NCBI GenBank assembly: GCA_025331435.1
Contig: JAIWNI010000027.1
Coordinates: 1-64,000 of the forward strand
Source: Choanephora cucurbitarum
Taxonomy: Eukaryota; Mucoromycota; Mucoromycetes; Mucorales; Choanephoraceae
Direction: 5' to 3'
Length of the DNA: 64,000 nucleotides
Numbering within the stretch: the stretch's first letter is position 1; the number at the start of each line of letters is the position of its first letter. A program made the position numbers and the translations under genes. The notes beneath the pieces are model-generated. The model did no database searches. It saw nothing but the letters and a program-made list of their open reading frames with translations, and had not been told where the DNA came from. Of the stretch, positions 47,376-59,904 are shown piece by piece.

Positions 47376-48368
47376 TATTTTAAAAAAGAAGAAAGATGTC
47401 CATCAGGAAGAAGGCGCGTTCGACACTAATTGCAAAAAAAATACCAAAAATACTTAGCTCATCGTATATGCTTTCTCAGGTTTTAATAATTGATTATTAG
47501 TAAAAGTTTGTTTATTGCACGTAAATGGTACTGTGCGTTTTTCTTAGCAAGGCGTATATTCAAGTACAGTAAATTTCTACCCTTTTATAAATCTAGCACA
47601 GTTTTCCTTGTAAAAGCAATGAGTACACTCTTGAGTCAAAAGCAACATTCGCTTGACTTTGACTATAATGACCATAACATAAACATTATGCATTTTGAAC
47701 TAGTTTTTTATTATTTTGTCGCTTTTGCTTTTTCAAAGAAAAAAAAAAGGGAACGAGCCTACGTACAATTGTAAGTAACTTCAAATCGATGGTTTTTAAG
47801 ACTACATCGACATGTTTGATAGAAATTCATTTATCTCTAAACGCAGCTCTGAAAAGATGCCAATGCGTTGTTGAAACATGCTTTGGCATCGGGTGATCTG
47901 AATTCGTCTTACAAAGTAAGTCGTTCACTATACCTCACATTGACTTACCTACGCTGTCATTTCATACTACCTTCCAACAATGTACTATTCACTTTATTCT
48001 GTATCAATCTCTCTTCTTTCTCTCCGGCCCCTTTCAAGCTTTGCTTCTGAAGTTTTTGCTTGGTTGCTCTTGAAATCCACAAGGCTGGTACAGGACAACT
48101 TGCTCAGTAGTTGCAAACAATGGCAATTTTCATTTCTAGTCTCTTTGTCTCTTTGTCTCCCAGTAAGGATTTGAGAACCTACTTATTTTATTTTTCCTAT
48201 TACACTTTGTCAACATAGCATATCATAAAACTTTTTAGGCCGCTTTAGTGATAACGTCGAAGACTGGATGTAAAATATTAGCCTTGAATAACAATCTACA
48301 AAAGTCAAGATGATCATAAAGAGGTGTGGACTAGAATATCAGTGGTATTTGTCTCACAGTACATTGTA
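47376..48368. other. Unassigned DNA between two MITEs
   Basis: No recognisable domain. Two pyrimidine-rich patches (47960-48040; 48120-48170). The open frame at 47490-47774 has no distinctive features. Confidence 0.4.
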
Positions 48369-48604
48369 CAGTCAACCAAAGAAAGTTTTGTGTGATTTCA
48401 AAACTCGATATATTTTTGATGAAGGTTCATCCTTTGTATATTGCTATACAAACTTTTTTATTCTGAACACACTGCAATGAAAAGAACGTTTAGAATGTCT
48501 CGCTTAACTCCCGAAACAAGAAGTAAGATTGTTAACATAGTTATATTCGTTGAGAAAACCATGTCCAAATTTTGAAATCACACAAAACTTTCTTTAGTTG
48601 ACTG
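48369..48604 (+). mobile_element. 236-bp deleted Tc1-like element with transposase N-terminus
   Basis: The ends form inverted repeats: CAGTCAACCAAAGAAAGTTT and, inverted, CAGTCAACTAAAGAAAGTTT. The match continues to about 34 bp with one mismatch. TA flanks both ends (48367-48368, 48605-48606). Inside, at 48496 onward, the plus strand encodes MSRLTPETRSKIVNIV, typical of the first DNA-binding helices of Tc1 transposases, followed directly by the right end. So this is an internally deleted element that kept the transposase start. It depends on an intact relative elsewhere in the genome. Confidence 0.9.
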
Positions 48605-49089
48605 TACATTAGTAAGTGAGTGCCGCTCTAAAACCAAATATTGAGTAAAAACCGAAAAAAAAAGAGAGAGAGAGAGAAGTTCTCCAACAACTTGGATTGG
48701 TTTAGCTGTCAAGACCAAAAAATCCTATCCAACCAAGTTAGCCTTGGGTTTTTACCACATGTGTCGTGCAAAACTCGCACCTTTGAGTCTATTTTATTGT
48801 TTGCAATCTGTAGATTTTTTCTTAAGTTGCATGCAGAAATTAAATACATGCATACATCTTAATGTACTCGGCTTACCAATATAAAGCTCATATAAGCTCG
48901 TAACACCTTAGTTGTTGGTTTTTTTTTTAAATTTTTAGGCAATAAAGTTTGAAGAGCTGGAAAAATAAAAATAAAAGAAAGAAATGCAACAAAAAACCCA
49001 AAAAAAGAATAAGACAACATTACCAGCTATTATGTATTTCTACGGTAGAAGTAGGTTTGCTCATCGTTGTGGTTGAGATGAGCTCACTT
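48605..49089. other. Unassigned AT-rich DNA
   Basis: A (GA)n-type patch at 48660-48680 and A-rich DNA; nothing else supported. Confidence 0.4.
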
Positions 49090-50479
49090 AAGCCCGAGAA
49101 TCAGCGGTAGATGTAGGGATATGTCAAGATCGAGATGCATGAAGCTGACTAGTAATAATAAACACAAGATAAATCTAAAAAAAAAAGACTCGGATGATCC
49201 ATTTTGCTTATTTACTATCAATCTTGAACAATATCGCTAGATATCGCAAAGACATTTTTATTGAACAAGGTAATTTCACAATTTAAGTTGGAGTTTCGAG
49301 TTAGACAATGAATTCATGGTAGTCTGACAACATAATCGGAAGACAAAGAAAAGTAACAATAAATAATAAAGTAGAAAAAGAGTAAAAAGATAGCAAACAT
49401 AAAAAAGAAAACTCAAGAAGGTTATGTTGCTGTTCAAGTCTCTTGTTTCTTTTTTACTCCTAATATCGCCATCGATGATGTGCTCAGTACTGTAAGGTAC
49501 TACTTATGAGGGGACAGTGAAAATGATTTTATTGTATTAAATCTTTTGATGCACATCTCTTTTTTTTTTTTTAGTAAATACGTATATTCTCACATAACTA
49601 TTACCAGATACCTGACATCAAATCCTCGACATTAGGCAAAACATATTCAGTTGCGCCACTCACTTGGACACTATCTTATCGTCAGCCTATTATTTTACTT
49701 TCTTTCTTTCTTTTTGGCAGAAATTTACTAACAGGAGTAGCCGCATGAAGGCAGCTGATCATGTATTCCTACACTCAAGCTCCATCTAGACCTCTGCTTT
49801 CCAGTGCCAATAGCCAACGCAAGATTTTGTTGATTGAGCGCATTACTAGGATATAGCTGCCCACACTTGTATCATCGAATGGTGATGTCTACTATGGCGC
49901 ACTCAGTTGGTGATCCGGCTTCGAACAGCGATAGATGATAGAGCCGTGAAAAATCTAGCGAGAGTGACAGCCGCCGTTCGTGATCAAAAGGTGAGAAAAG
50001 ACGACCTATGAGGTTTTTAGCACAGAGTCACGTAAAAACAAGAAGTAAGAAGTGATTGTCTTACTTACTTTCGTTTCCGTACTTATAAATGGCTTTACAA
50101 ACATCCTCTATAGTCAAGTGAAAATACCACTACACACTAACTTGTCTGCTCTCAGTATCTGATTATCTTTTCATTTACGTATTATTGCTCCATCATGCAG
50201 GTGCTAGACAGGCCTTGTTTATTGTATGTTGTCATCATAGTGTATACTTGCAAAAGCTAACAGTCGATAATTGCACTAAAACTGCTTCACATAGTACATT
50301 TATGCTTACAGTTTGCGAGTTGATCTGATGTTGTTTCATTCAGGACATCTATTATCAGGCTGTGTACTGGCAACTGTCTGTGTTTGATTATTCATTTGCG
50401 TATGTACCGTATAGCTATCTTGTGGTTATAGCTTGTGACATGGCTATGTACAAATAACATTTACACTTTGTATATGAAT

Positions 50480-50625
50480 TACAGTCTACTGATCAGTACC
50501 TGTCTCGGACTCATGTTGGTCCTCACTTTGACCAAGATCGTGCCATCTGGTGTCATCACGAAGGTCGTGCTGGCCTAAAAGAAGAGTGGTCAGCATTTCC
50601 TGTGTGTAACTCTGTTCCAAAATAG
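50480..50625 (+). pseudogene. Conserved coding block of Omega copy 2 (LTLTKIVPSGVITKV peptide)
   Basis: Counterpart of the block at 6121-6592. The frame reads LMLVLTLTKIVPSGVITKVV, then a stop, then KKSGQHFLCVT. Silent third-position differences against copy 1 suggest past selection on the peptide. The stop makes it a pseudogene. Family unknown. Confidence 0.4.
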
Positions 50626-50989
50626 CTTACTATCACTGTTACAAACAAATGACTGGCAGGAACAAAAGAACGTTATATCAGAGATATCAAAAGCAAAAAA
50701 AAAAGAAAAGAAAAGAAAAGATAAACGCACACACAAACACATAAAAATCAAACTCCGTCGGAAATTTAAAATAGTGGCCCTGCAGCTTAAATACTGTGTA
50801 ATTGACAATGACACAATCGCGCCTTTGAGTGCTATGATGGGCTGAAGCAAAAACAAACAATAGTGTACACGAGTCAAGCAGTACAACTAGGGTATTAAGG
50901 TGAAGCATAAAGAGCAAAACAAAAAGAGAAAAAGAAAAGAAAAGTCAGCCAAAAGGATCAGATGTTTGAGCGGATCCCGACCAGGTCGA

Positions 50990-50994
50990 TGACT
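50990..50994. other. Target-site duplication TGACT, left
   Basis: TGACT is repeated after the solo LTR at 51529-51533. Omega copy 1 has it once (about 5809-5813 on the minus strand). Confidence 0.88.
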
Positions 50995-51528
50995 TGTTGT
51001 ATTCACATGTCTATTACAGCGTATAACTAGATAGTCTTGATCTAATACATACTTCTTATAGTCATATTCCTTACAACTTGGCAGTCGGTACTTAAACTGC
51101 ATCTATGACTGACTTCAGATAAATCACACGTAGCTTCAATCTTCATTGTTATGTCGATATTTTAGTGTATGACACGTGCAATAGCTTTATTCAGGCAGAA
51201 AGTGCACTTAGACATAGCTGTGGCTCAGTACTTGACTTATAGTCTATTGAGTTGACTTGATATGAGATTGATTTATTCATACAACGCTTGTCGTTCTTAA
51301 GACTCTTGATCCACTTTACAGTTTGTCATTGGCTCAAGATGGATCAGAGTTAGCATAGTAACTTCACTGTAATTCATCCAGCCCATCTCCTATTAATTAG
51401 ATACACACGTTTGATAATAAAGAACTTTCTCTCTCTCTTTTCGCTCTTCCAGGATTATATAGATTCTGGTTGTACTTTTCTTGCTCATATAGATTTTAGT
51501 TTATTGTATTTTCGTGTCTGATACAACA
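50995..51528. mobile_element. Solo LTR, 534 bp
   Basis: Begins TGTTGTAT and ends ATACAACA (8-bp perfect terminal inverted repeat). It is flanked by a 5-bp duplication (TGACT) and absent from Omega copy 1, where the flanks are joined. TGTTG...CAACA ends are common in Ty1/Copia LTRs. No internal region or second LTR is in the window, so a full element was probably lost by LTR-LTR recombination. Strand of origin not determined. Confidence 0.9.
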
Positions 51529-51529
51529 T

Positions 51530-51625
51530 GACTGATCCCAGTGTGTGGGTTGCTCGGATGCACAATTTGTCAGTGATATACGTCAGAAACATAAGAGTCA
51601 GAGTAAAGCAACTAAGCAAGTACTA
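51530..51625 (+). pseudogene. Conserved coding block of Omega copy 2 (MTDPSVWVA peptide)
   Basis: The frame begins MTDPSVWVARMHNLSVIYVR and continues NIRVRVKQ before a stop. Matches the C-terminal part of the 5705-5986 block. Its upstream half is at 50810-50990, beyond the solo LTR. Confidence 0.4.
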
Positions 51626-53089
51626 GGATCTTGAAAAAGAAAAGAAGCCTTTTGAAACAATAAAGCACTATGGTTTCAATAAACAGAGGTGAAAAAAGTG
51701 CAAGTGATGGCAACACATACAGTCAGACGAGAGATGCAACGAACAGTTTAGATCGACCAAACATGGTTGTGGTAGATTATTGAAGCGTGTTAAAGATTCG
51801 GTAGATGAATTGCGAAAGCGATCCGACAGCAATCGGATATAATTGTCATACATGTATCTAGTAATGTATATCCTGATAATCAGAAACAGCTTGTGTGAAA
51901 TAATAGAGCCATCAGTGTATACAAGTGATAGAGGAATTAGTGACTTTATGTTATCACAAAACTTGTTTGGACTTCATTCGTTGCTCCAACAGTCTTAATA
52001 TTACTTTATCCCAGATGTTTTTTTTTTCAAAGATTGACTCGAATGGCGTCGGTTATTTGCATCATCAACTTACCATTTAGTTTTCTGTAAGTTACAGTAA
52101 ATTTAGGTAATTCAAACACCCAGTGATTGACTAAATCAGTATGCATTGTAATTGGATTAGCAGTATAGCATATGCATTCAAGGGAACCTCCGCTAAGACG
52201 TCCACGTCTAATACAGTAACCAATCGAGATAAGCATATCTAATTTAAGAGTTTGCGTTGTATAAGATTACATTTCTCAGGAATATGAACACTCTCAAATA
52301 AAGCGATTAATGTAATGAAATAGCATAGAACAATGAAATAGCACAGAACAATGAAACCAATGAAGCCAAAAGGCTCATTTAAAACAGCAAATGTACATAA
52401 GCCAATATAGTCATGTGCTATAATATGATCAACAGTAGCAATAGCAATGCCAAACATACGAGCAATAATTCTAAGCAGAAAGAGGGCTGGATGTTACATC
52501 ACAGAATATAGTAAGCAAAACGAGCTTCATTAGATTGCTTCCACCCTACATGCATACATAGCTTGATGGAGTAAATAATCAGAAAGCTATCATGTATGAA
52601 TATATCGACAAGCTAAACCCGTATATTTTTTGTCTACAGTCATGTCATATACGGCAGATACAGTGTGGTTTCAGTATAGCTATAGTCATTCTCCGTTACT
52701 AGCTTGTCATTGGAACATGTTGTCAAGTAAATCGAGCTGTTCAGCATAGATGAGCATTGATGAGCATCAATACTCTTCGTCAATGAGTACTTGTCATCTC
52801 TAATTTGTTATAATTTGCATTGGCTTGATTAATCAAATACCAGATAAATTCCATTCTTGAAATTTATTTTCTCCACATTTATTCATCTGTATGTAACTCT
52901 ACAGTATTACAGAAATAGAGCAGAATTTTCTCTTTTAGACGGTGTGTAAAACGTATTTGGTCATTATCGGGGTCATCTAAGGCTTTTTGAAAGGGTCCAT
53001 TCAGGGAGTCCATTCGGGGTAAAGTGAGAGCCTTTGCGTTATAAGCCGGAGAGAGCCCTCTTGGGTGAGCTTAACAGTGGTGCTGTTTT

Positions 53090-53792
53090 TAGCGTTTAAT
53101 ATGGAGTATCAAATAAGCCTTAGGAAATTAAGAAAAAAGAAGAAAAACAAATATTGTGATAAAACGTTACCATATTTAGAAAAACAAAAAAGTAATAGCA
53201 AGCCATGTATGAAAGTTCCAATAACCACAAAACTAACAAAAATGCCACAAGCAAAAAGCTTGGTGTATTTGGGTAGCATTAGTATAACACAATATGGAAT
53301 AAAGTTGAGCCTCTTAAAGGAAAGTCTTCTTAATATTGACCTTGATGTTGTGGTGTTTGAAATCTAAAAGTAGCCAAAAATTGACAACATCTTGGGCTTA
53401 AGAGGCTTAAGATTTAGAAGTTCGGGTTCAATGAAATAACTTTGGGAGGATCAAAAGAAAAGTGCGTTTTGCATTTGTTTAAATAATAAGTATCTTCAGA
53501 AATGCTCAGAATTTGACTCAGTTTTAGACGCAATGAGAGTGACCTTTGATCAGACAAGGAAATGATATACATTAGGTTTCCAGCACGACTCCTTACAAGA
53601 AACATCGGCAATTCTGAAGACCTTGCTATTGAGAATCAAAGTAATAGTGTTCACGGCTCTTTGACAGAAGCTCATTCAGACGACAATGTGCTTAGAGTAG
53701 CTAATTAGGATAAATCTTCAGACCAACAAATCTGACTGTCACAAGCTCAAGCCAAATAACCCGATTTAGACTTTCCAGTGTAGTGAATACTA
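53090..53792. other. Region between the inverted Omega end and the Helentron
   Basis: Possibly the 5' part of the Helentron. Short open frames (for example 53065-53367) are Lys/Leu-rich but show no known domain. Confidence 0.35.
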
Positions 53793-54416
53793 GTGCAAGA
53801 AGAGAATGAGAGACTCGACGTGTTTATGTTGCAAATAATGCAGAAGCAATTAGAAAGCGCCAGAGAGACAGAAATGATTCAGAAGAAGGAAGGCGATATC
53901 AAAGAAGATATAAAGCTGAACATCCAGATGAAGCCAGACAATGCAGGAACGACCATATCGAAGAAGCGATACAGTACAGAGCTAATCACAATGAAGAAGC
54001 TAGACAATATGGAACTGCTCATCAAGAACAATATACAGAAAACCAAAGAGAGTATCGGCAAAGACAACAAGTACCTTTGGAGCCTTTGGTAAACAAGCGA
54101 TATTTATAAAAAATGAGTGATATGAGTATTTGAAGCTCATAGTATAACTTTTTAGATTAACCCTGAATAGCAATCTGTTGCCGATGAATATGAAAATTCA
54201 ATTCGCCTTGGCCCTACAATTATATACTTTTGTTATGGAAATCTCTTTTTCAAGAGGAGCACCTGCTTAATCAGCAAGAACCAATCGATGAACTGGGGCT
54301 GCAATGATGTAATTATACTTGGAGGTTTCTAGGGAATTCGTCACGAAGTTTTTCAAGGACATTATATGGTCGCAATAGAAGGCAGTGAGAAAGCTGATAC
54401 AAGATATTGATCTTGC

Positions 54417-54992
54417 ATGATATGTAGGGCATCTCTCAAAGCAAGAAAGATGCCAACCATCGCATTGTCACATGATCTTCATTTTTTTGAAAAAGTTGAA
54501 TGCGTCAATAGACTTAGTAGACTTGAAGAAGGACTAGTGGCACCACGTCACATCTTTCAATATTTGTTGACTCATAAAGGTCTGCATGGTCAGTTTGGAA
54601 GCAAAGGTGCTATAGTAAATGTACCTGTTAATGTTGATACGTCTGTATCTTCATTGCCGAGAAACCTTTATGATAATTCAACTGTACATACGCATTTAGC
54701 AAGATAGATGACTTACCTCAGAAACTACATGCAAGGAGTTGTTAAGCCTAATTACATCTGGACAGTAGTTCGCTACTTGCAAGAAACTCCCTTATACATC
54801 GTTCGTGATGTTGATATCGACGATGAAAATGAATGGATCATTCACAGTATAAATCATAACTTCGAACATCGCGAATTTGCAGAAAACAAAGAAGATGAAA
54901 TGGACATACTGTTTGCTGAAAACTTTGGTCTTGATGATGACGAACAACTTTCTACCGATCGATTTGAGAAGAATGAAGACGTTGATCCATAA
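54417..54992 (+). pseudogene. DUF6570 segment of the Helentron
   Basis: A CRASLKARKMPTIALSHDLH-type start, a LEEGLVAPR core, GQFGSKGAIVNVPVNVDTSV and PRNLYDN blocks match the conserved line of DUF6570 in Helitron proteins. The frame has an internal stop at 54705-54707 and then continues in the same frame (NYMQGVVKPNYIWTVVRYLQ). Confidence 0.85.
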
Positions 54993-55492
54993 AACGAAGA
55001 AAAAGTTGATTATCTAGTTGAAGCAAATACAGGAGTACAAGAAACTTTGCTCATTGATAATAACGCGGTCTTAAGAATAGCTCCGGCAGAAGGAAACACT
55101 CCTCTTTCTATTATTATGGATCAAGTTTGTGATTTCCTAGCTTTCTCAAAAATTTCTATGGACAGAAACTCATTACTCTATCAAGTGTGTCTTACAAGTC
55201 AATGTTTAAGTTTATGACACGTAGCTTTAACAGAAGAGTTGTAAGTCGTCCTGATTGCCTTTTGCTCTTTGATCGCAAGATTTAGCTATTGAAAATGAAA
55301 AGCAATTTGAATATCATTGTACGAAAAAAAACTAAGAAGACCAGTGGTGAAGACAACGATCGAAACATAACTGTAGACGATGTATCCAATCCAGAGAACA
55401 TAAATACTTTGTTACATCTTGAAAACGCATATAAGGTTTTCACTGGTATCAGATCATCAGGAAGCAATTGGAAAGGTCAATAACAAAACATC

Positions 55493-56651
55493 GTGGCTAT
55501 GATTGCTCAGATAGGCAAACCTACCATCTTATTGACTGTTTCAGCTGCAGAAGCGTTTGGGCCAGAACACTTGGTTATTTTGAAAAAAGTTGTTGATATC
55601 AATGTGATTACTGAAAGCCAATCACATACATTGATCTATACAGAAAAGGCTCATGTGATACAAAGCAATCCTATTACTTGCGCTCGCTACTTTGTTCATA
55701 GATTTTGTGTGCTGAAAAAGACATGGTTTCATGAAGCAGGCCCATTTGCTGGATACAAAATAAAGGGGTATTATTTTAGAGTAGAGTTTCAACAGCGTGG
55801 TAAAGACAGGTTTATGGTTCTAATCATGCAAATAAGCAACTCGTTTTTCTTCAAAAGTTCTCCGCATATTCACATGTTAATCTACTTGAAAGATGCTCCA
55901 GTCTTTAACAATACAGTTGACGATGATAGCAATATGCAGGCTGTCTGTGACTTTGTGGACAAGCTGGTTACTTGCAAAAGAGAGTGGAGTGGAATACCTC
56001 ATTTCAAGAACAAAGAAGACTGCAACGAGGATACATGAAATGCTTTGGTAGACAGCAGACTTTCCCACAGGCATACTCACACATGCATGAGAAAATGAGG
56101 AAGAAAGCAAGTCTGTCGATTTTAGATACCATTCCCCCAATGAAAGAGACAAGGTTATTATCACCTAAGAAGATTCCGAATTTAGCAACGAAGAAAAGAA
56201 TTGGTTCAAGGCCTTGAATATTAGAGTGGGTACCTATCTCAATGATAACATGACCACCTTGCCCCAACCGAATATGTCTTTTGAAGAGTTTCTTTTGAAT
56301 CTTAACATCACAAAATGCAAAGATTACATTGATGCCTTGCGTATTAATCTAAAGCTAAAAAAGATTTTTATCAAACGTTCAGTTAACGACATTGTTACCA
56401 ACAACTACAACAGCAAGATCTTTGGCCTCATGCGATCGAATATGGACATTCAATACATTTTGGATTGCTGTGCTTGCTGCCAATATGTTGTAAACTATGT
56501 CAGCAAAGGTGATATAGGTGTTAGTAAAGCTTTGGGTGAGATTTACCAAAAGCATCGCAATAATCCTTCAAGCAAGGCTTTAAGCATGTTAGGCTCTTTA
56601 GTGAACACATATTACAATACAAGTGAGATATCTGCTCAAGAAGCCTGCTAA
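55493..56651 (+). pseudogene. HUH Rep segment of the Helentron
   Basis: Two frames joined by a break near 56035 and 56214. The first holds NPITCARYFVHRF, GYYFRVEFQQRG and the metal-binding PHIHML. A stretch between Q-R-G and P-H-I-H looks inserted or altered relative to the family. The second holds YILDCCACCQYVVNYVSKGD with the two tyrosines spaced as in active Rep proteins. The nuclease residues therefore survive although the gene is broken. Confidence 0.85.
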
Positions 56652-57583
56652 AACTTGCTTGGTATTAATATGGCCGAATCTAGTACTGTCACTGTGCACA
56701 TTCCAACATCGAAACCTGATGAAAGAACACGCATTTTGAAAAGCAGCCGTGAATTGGAACAACTTCCAATGGATTCAGTTGAAAGGTATCAACTAGGATT
56801 GATAGAACATTATGTTGCCCGTCTAAAAAACCTTTCATCCTTGAATCTTGCTCAGTTTGCTGCATATTTCGAATTTTCCAAGAAGGATCCAAGAAGACGA
56901 CAAGCAAACAAACTTGATGCAGAAGTGGATAATGTTGATGAAGATGCTGCTGATGATATGGGTAGAGTCTATGTCTTGAATGATGAACAAGGTTTCGTCA
57001 AAAGAAGAAGAAAATCAAAAGTTATCAGATACCTCAATGGAAGTATCGATAATGACAGATATGACTATTTCCGTGTCATTCTCATGCTGTTTATGCCTTG
57101 TACAGATGAACAGGCTGAACTTATCGATGTTGATGCTGAACAAGTTTTTTTGTTAAGATCAGAAGCAACTCTAGAATTCAAGAGAGAATTCAAAACACTC
57201 AGCGACTAGACTCTTGAAGGCTAGTTAACTGCTTTAGAAGATGAATTAGAAAATGAAGACAATGTTCCTGACGAACAGTTTGATATTCCCAACGAGAAAA
57301 TGATTTCAGTCGATATACTCTTGATATTGATAATTCTTAGGAAGGTTCTTACCACAGGGAGACCAATGCTGAAGACGATTTGAATTTGAGGAGTGGATCA
57401 ACGAGTAACAGAATCTATTGTAAAAAGCTTACGGTGCACGAACGATCAAGTAACCAAGACTTCAAAAAATTGCTTCCAAAACTCAATTTGAATCGAAGAT
57501 ATTATCTTAATCATACCATTCATCATGTTTGCAACAATTAAGAACGTACTGTTCGACAGACGTTCAGTATTGCACCTTCTGAC

Positions 57584-59140
57584 ATGACACGAAAGTCTTC
57601 CAAGCCAATTTATCATCTGATTACTGTTGGCGCAGTATTTGACAAGAGTATGCTGATCAAGACGTTGTATAAGGCCCTCTCTCGCGAGTTTGATAGTAAT
57701 ACTGAACGAGATAATTTGTCTCTCTCCGTGCTGTTAACCGCTCCTACTGGCAAAGCAGCATTTGTCATCTGTGGTCATACTATAAATCAAGCATTTATTC
57801 TACCTATATACCTGAATCGTGGCAATCGAGGTCTTTCTAAGCTCTCATCTGATGTTAGCCATTCCATATCTGTTGGTCTCAAGGATCTGAAAGTAGTCAT
57901 AATCGACGAAATCAATATGATATCCGACAAAATGCTTTCATATGTTGATCAACAGTTGAAACATGTTTTTCGATAGAGATCTTCCATTTGGCGGTGTATT
58001 TGTTATTTGTGCTGGTGACTTCTTACGATTACCTGCTGTACAAGCGAAAACTGTCTACTCAAGTAATGGAAAGGCTAAAAATCTCTGTCATCTTTTCGAA
58101 ACATTTAGACTTAAATAAGTCATGAGGCAACGTGATGATCATTCATTTGCTGTTGCATTGAATAATATGGCCGTAGAATCCATGACGCCCATTGATATCT
58201 CTTTGATTCAGATATGTGTATTGAAGCTGACAACTCGGGAGCTTCGAGCTTTTAATGCTACTGCCACAACAAATAGAAATGGTTCAAACTCTTATGATAA
58301 TAACATCAGCTTATCTTCTCTGCCTCTTCCACACCTTGACATTACCCGTAGAAATGAAGCATATACTAATGCCAACAGTCTTTCATCTTCTAGTACAAGC
58401 GAACAGTCGCGTGGCATTTGCCGATTTAAGACAAATGTAGAAGTGCAGAAAGCCAATGATATTATTTTTATGTTCATGGAAGCAGAAGGTGCGGTTTCTA
58501 TTGCTTTCGATAGAGTAACTGGGATGGTGGCTAATCAACCCGCTATCAATAATCTGTTCACAAATGCTAATACAGCTGATTTCGGCAATTTAAAAAATGG
58601 CGGCTTCATCAAGACTTTACTCTTAAAGATAGGTGCTAGGTACATGATGACGAAGAATGTTGACACAAGCGATGGTCTTGTAAACGGTGCAACAGGCTAC
58701 TTGATGAAGATAAATTATGGCAGAGCTAATATAACCACCAATATCAAAAGCTCAGGCCAGCACAATTCTGGAGCGTTAAAACCATTGCGATAACGGATTA
58801 GGTTTGAAGAGAGTAGGGCAGGTCTGAAATTGAGAAAGAGGCAAGACAGACTAAGAAGACTTGCAAGGATAAGTGACCACACTTGGATTATGGTTGAGTC
58901 TGCAGTTGATACCATCAGCAAGAAAAGGGATTGTGCTTAAAGTCTTCAAGGAAAGCAATTTTCTGTTGCACTTGCTAAGGTAATGACAGTTCACAAATCC
59001 TAAGGTAGTACTTCCGACTTTGTAGTGGTTTATGACCTCAACAAAAGAAAAATGAAAATATCTGCGTTGTATGTCGGTTGCTTACGAGCAACAACTGCAG
59101 CTTGTCTTAAGATCATTGCAAGGGACAAAAAATTCATTAC
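57584..59140 (+). pseudogene. PIF1-type helicase segment of the Helentron
   Basis: APTGKAAFVICGHTINQAF, VVIIDEINMIS and GGVFVICAGDFLRLPAV are PIF1 motifs. The P-loop Gly/Lys pattern is altered at about 57630-57650. A stop lies at 58117-58119. The terminal motif TVHKS is cut by TAA, after which GSTSDFVVVYD continues. Confidence 0.85.
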
Positions 59141-59259
59141 TCCTGCGTCTATCTGGGTTGAGGAACAAAGAGGCTTATATAATGAGTTGATAAGACAGCA
59201 GTTCACCCGATCAATGTCATCATTTAGACACCTGTCAACACGCTCGACCAACAGCAATG

Positions 59260-59904
59260 ACATCCTAGTAATCTATTACAATGTTGAAGGTTTGGGTCCA
59301 AACTTCAGGCACATTACAACTGACTATGTATTCCTTTCTTCTGATGTACTGTTGTTAAATGGGACATGGACAGAATCGACAAACGATTTTTCTATATCTG
59401 ATTTTTAAATGTTTTCTATCGTTGACCGTGTACCAGGTTCAAATCAAAGAATCTGGTTCAAGATGCTACATACCAGATAGACTCTTGGAAAAATTGTCTT
59501 TGGATCTTGAAGCAGTTTCCCGGTTTTTCGGTTCAGGTATACATACAATCAGTGTGGCAGCTGTAAAAGCACCATATATTCTGTACTGTAGTCTTTATGT
59601 CTCACCTCGACCTGCATTCTCGTTGATACTTGAAGCTTCGAACTTTATTTCAAAATCAAACTGTCGAGATGTTGTGATTGCTGGCGATTACAATGTTGAT
59701 TTCAACGTGGAAAGTAGTTTGAGTAACAACATATTGTCTTTTATGAACGATAATGGTTTCCAAATTGCTCTTCCTCCAAAAGTGACATCAACAACAAAAC
59801 TGAAAACGAAAATAGACAATTTATTTGTTAATCGTGAAGTCAGATCTGCTGGCACATACGTGTCGTTCACAAGTTATCCTGAACCCTTATGGCTTCTAAT
59901 TTAA
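59260..59904 (+). pseudogene. Endonuclease (EEP family) domain of the Helentron
   Basis: The opening VIYYNVEGLGPNF matches the domain's N-terminal N.(Q/E).L block. SSDVLLLNGTW corresponds to the block with the catalytic Glu, here apparently replaced by Asn-Gly (E.TW in relatives). The later VVIAGDYNVDF and TKIDNLFVN blocks hold the expected Asp/Asn residues. A frame break lies near 59405-59420. Confidence 0.8.

Larger units (their letters stand above)
49090..53089 (-). repeat. Large repeat Omega, copy 2, with a left-end fragment of unit C
   Basis: Reverse complement of about 3430-8830. From 49730 to 49990 it keeps the block around GTGACAGCCGCCGTTCGTGATC. From 50450 to 51640 it keeps the coding-like blocks. 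From 52030 to 53089 it matches 3700-5320. The final 469 bp (52621-53089) is also an exact inverted match to 63532-64000 in all parts checked. A solo LTR (50995-51528) splits it. Confidence 0.75.
53793..59904 (+). pseudogene. Decayed Helentron: DUF6570-RepHel-endonuclease polyprotein
   Basis: Domains appear in order but in shifting frames. (1) 53840-54090: charged Arg/Gln/Glu repeats (RRYQRRYKAEHPDEARQ). (2) 54417-54830: DUF6570 (RLEEGLVAPRHIFQYLL; VNVPVNVDTSVSSLPRNL). (3) 55493-56036: Helitron Rep N-terminus (PTILLTVSAAEAFGPEH) with HUH motif PHIHMLIY. (4) 56440-56520: NMDIQYILD and two-tyrosine motif YVVNYVSK. (5) 57584-59140: PIF1 helicase with a damaged Walker A (expected G.AG.GKS is VGAVFDKS), Walker B VVIIDEINM and TVHKS interrupted by TAA (about 59000). 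(6) 59260-59880: endonuclease/exonuclease/phosphatase domain with VIAGDYNVDF and KIDNLFVN. A C-terminal endonuclease marks the Helentron (Helitron2) group. At least eight frame breaks or stops make it non-functional. Confidence 0.92.

Noticed and set aside
49880..49970. tRNA-like sequence with a GGCTTCGAAC box
   Set aside because: No A box at the proper distance and no cloverleaf; it is part of Omega.
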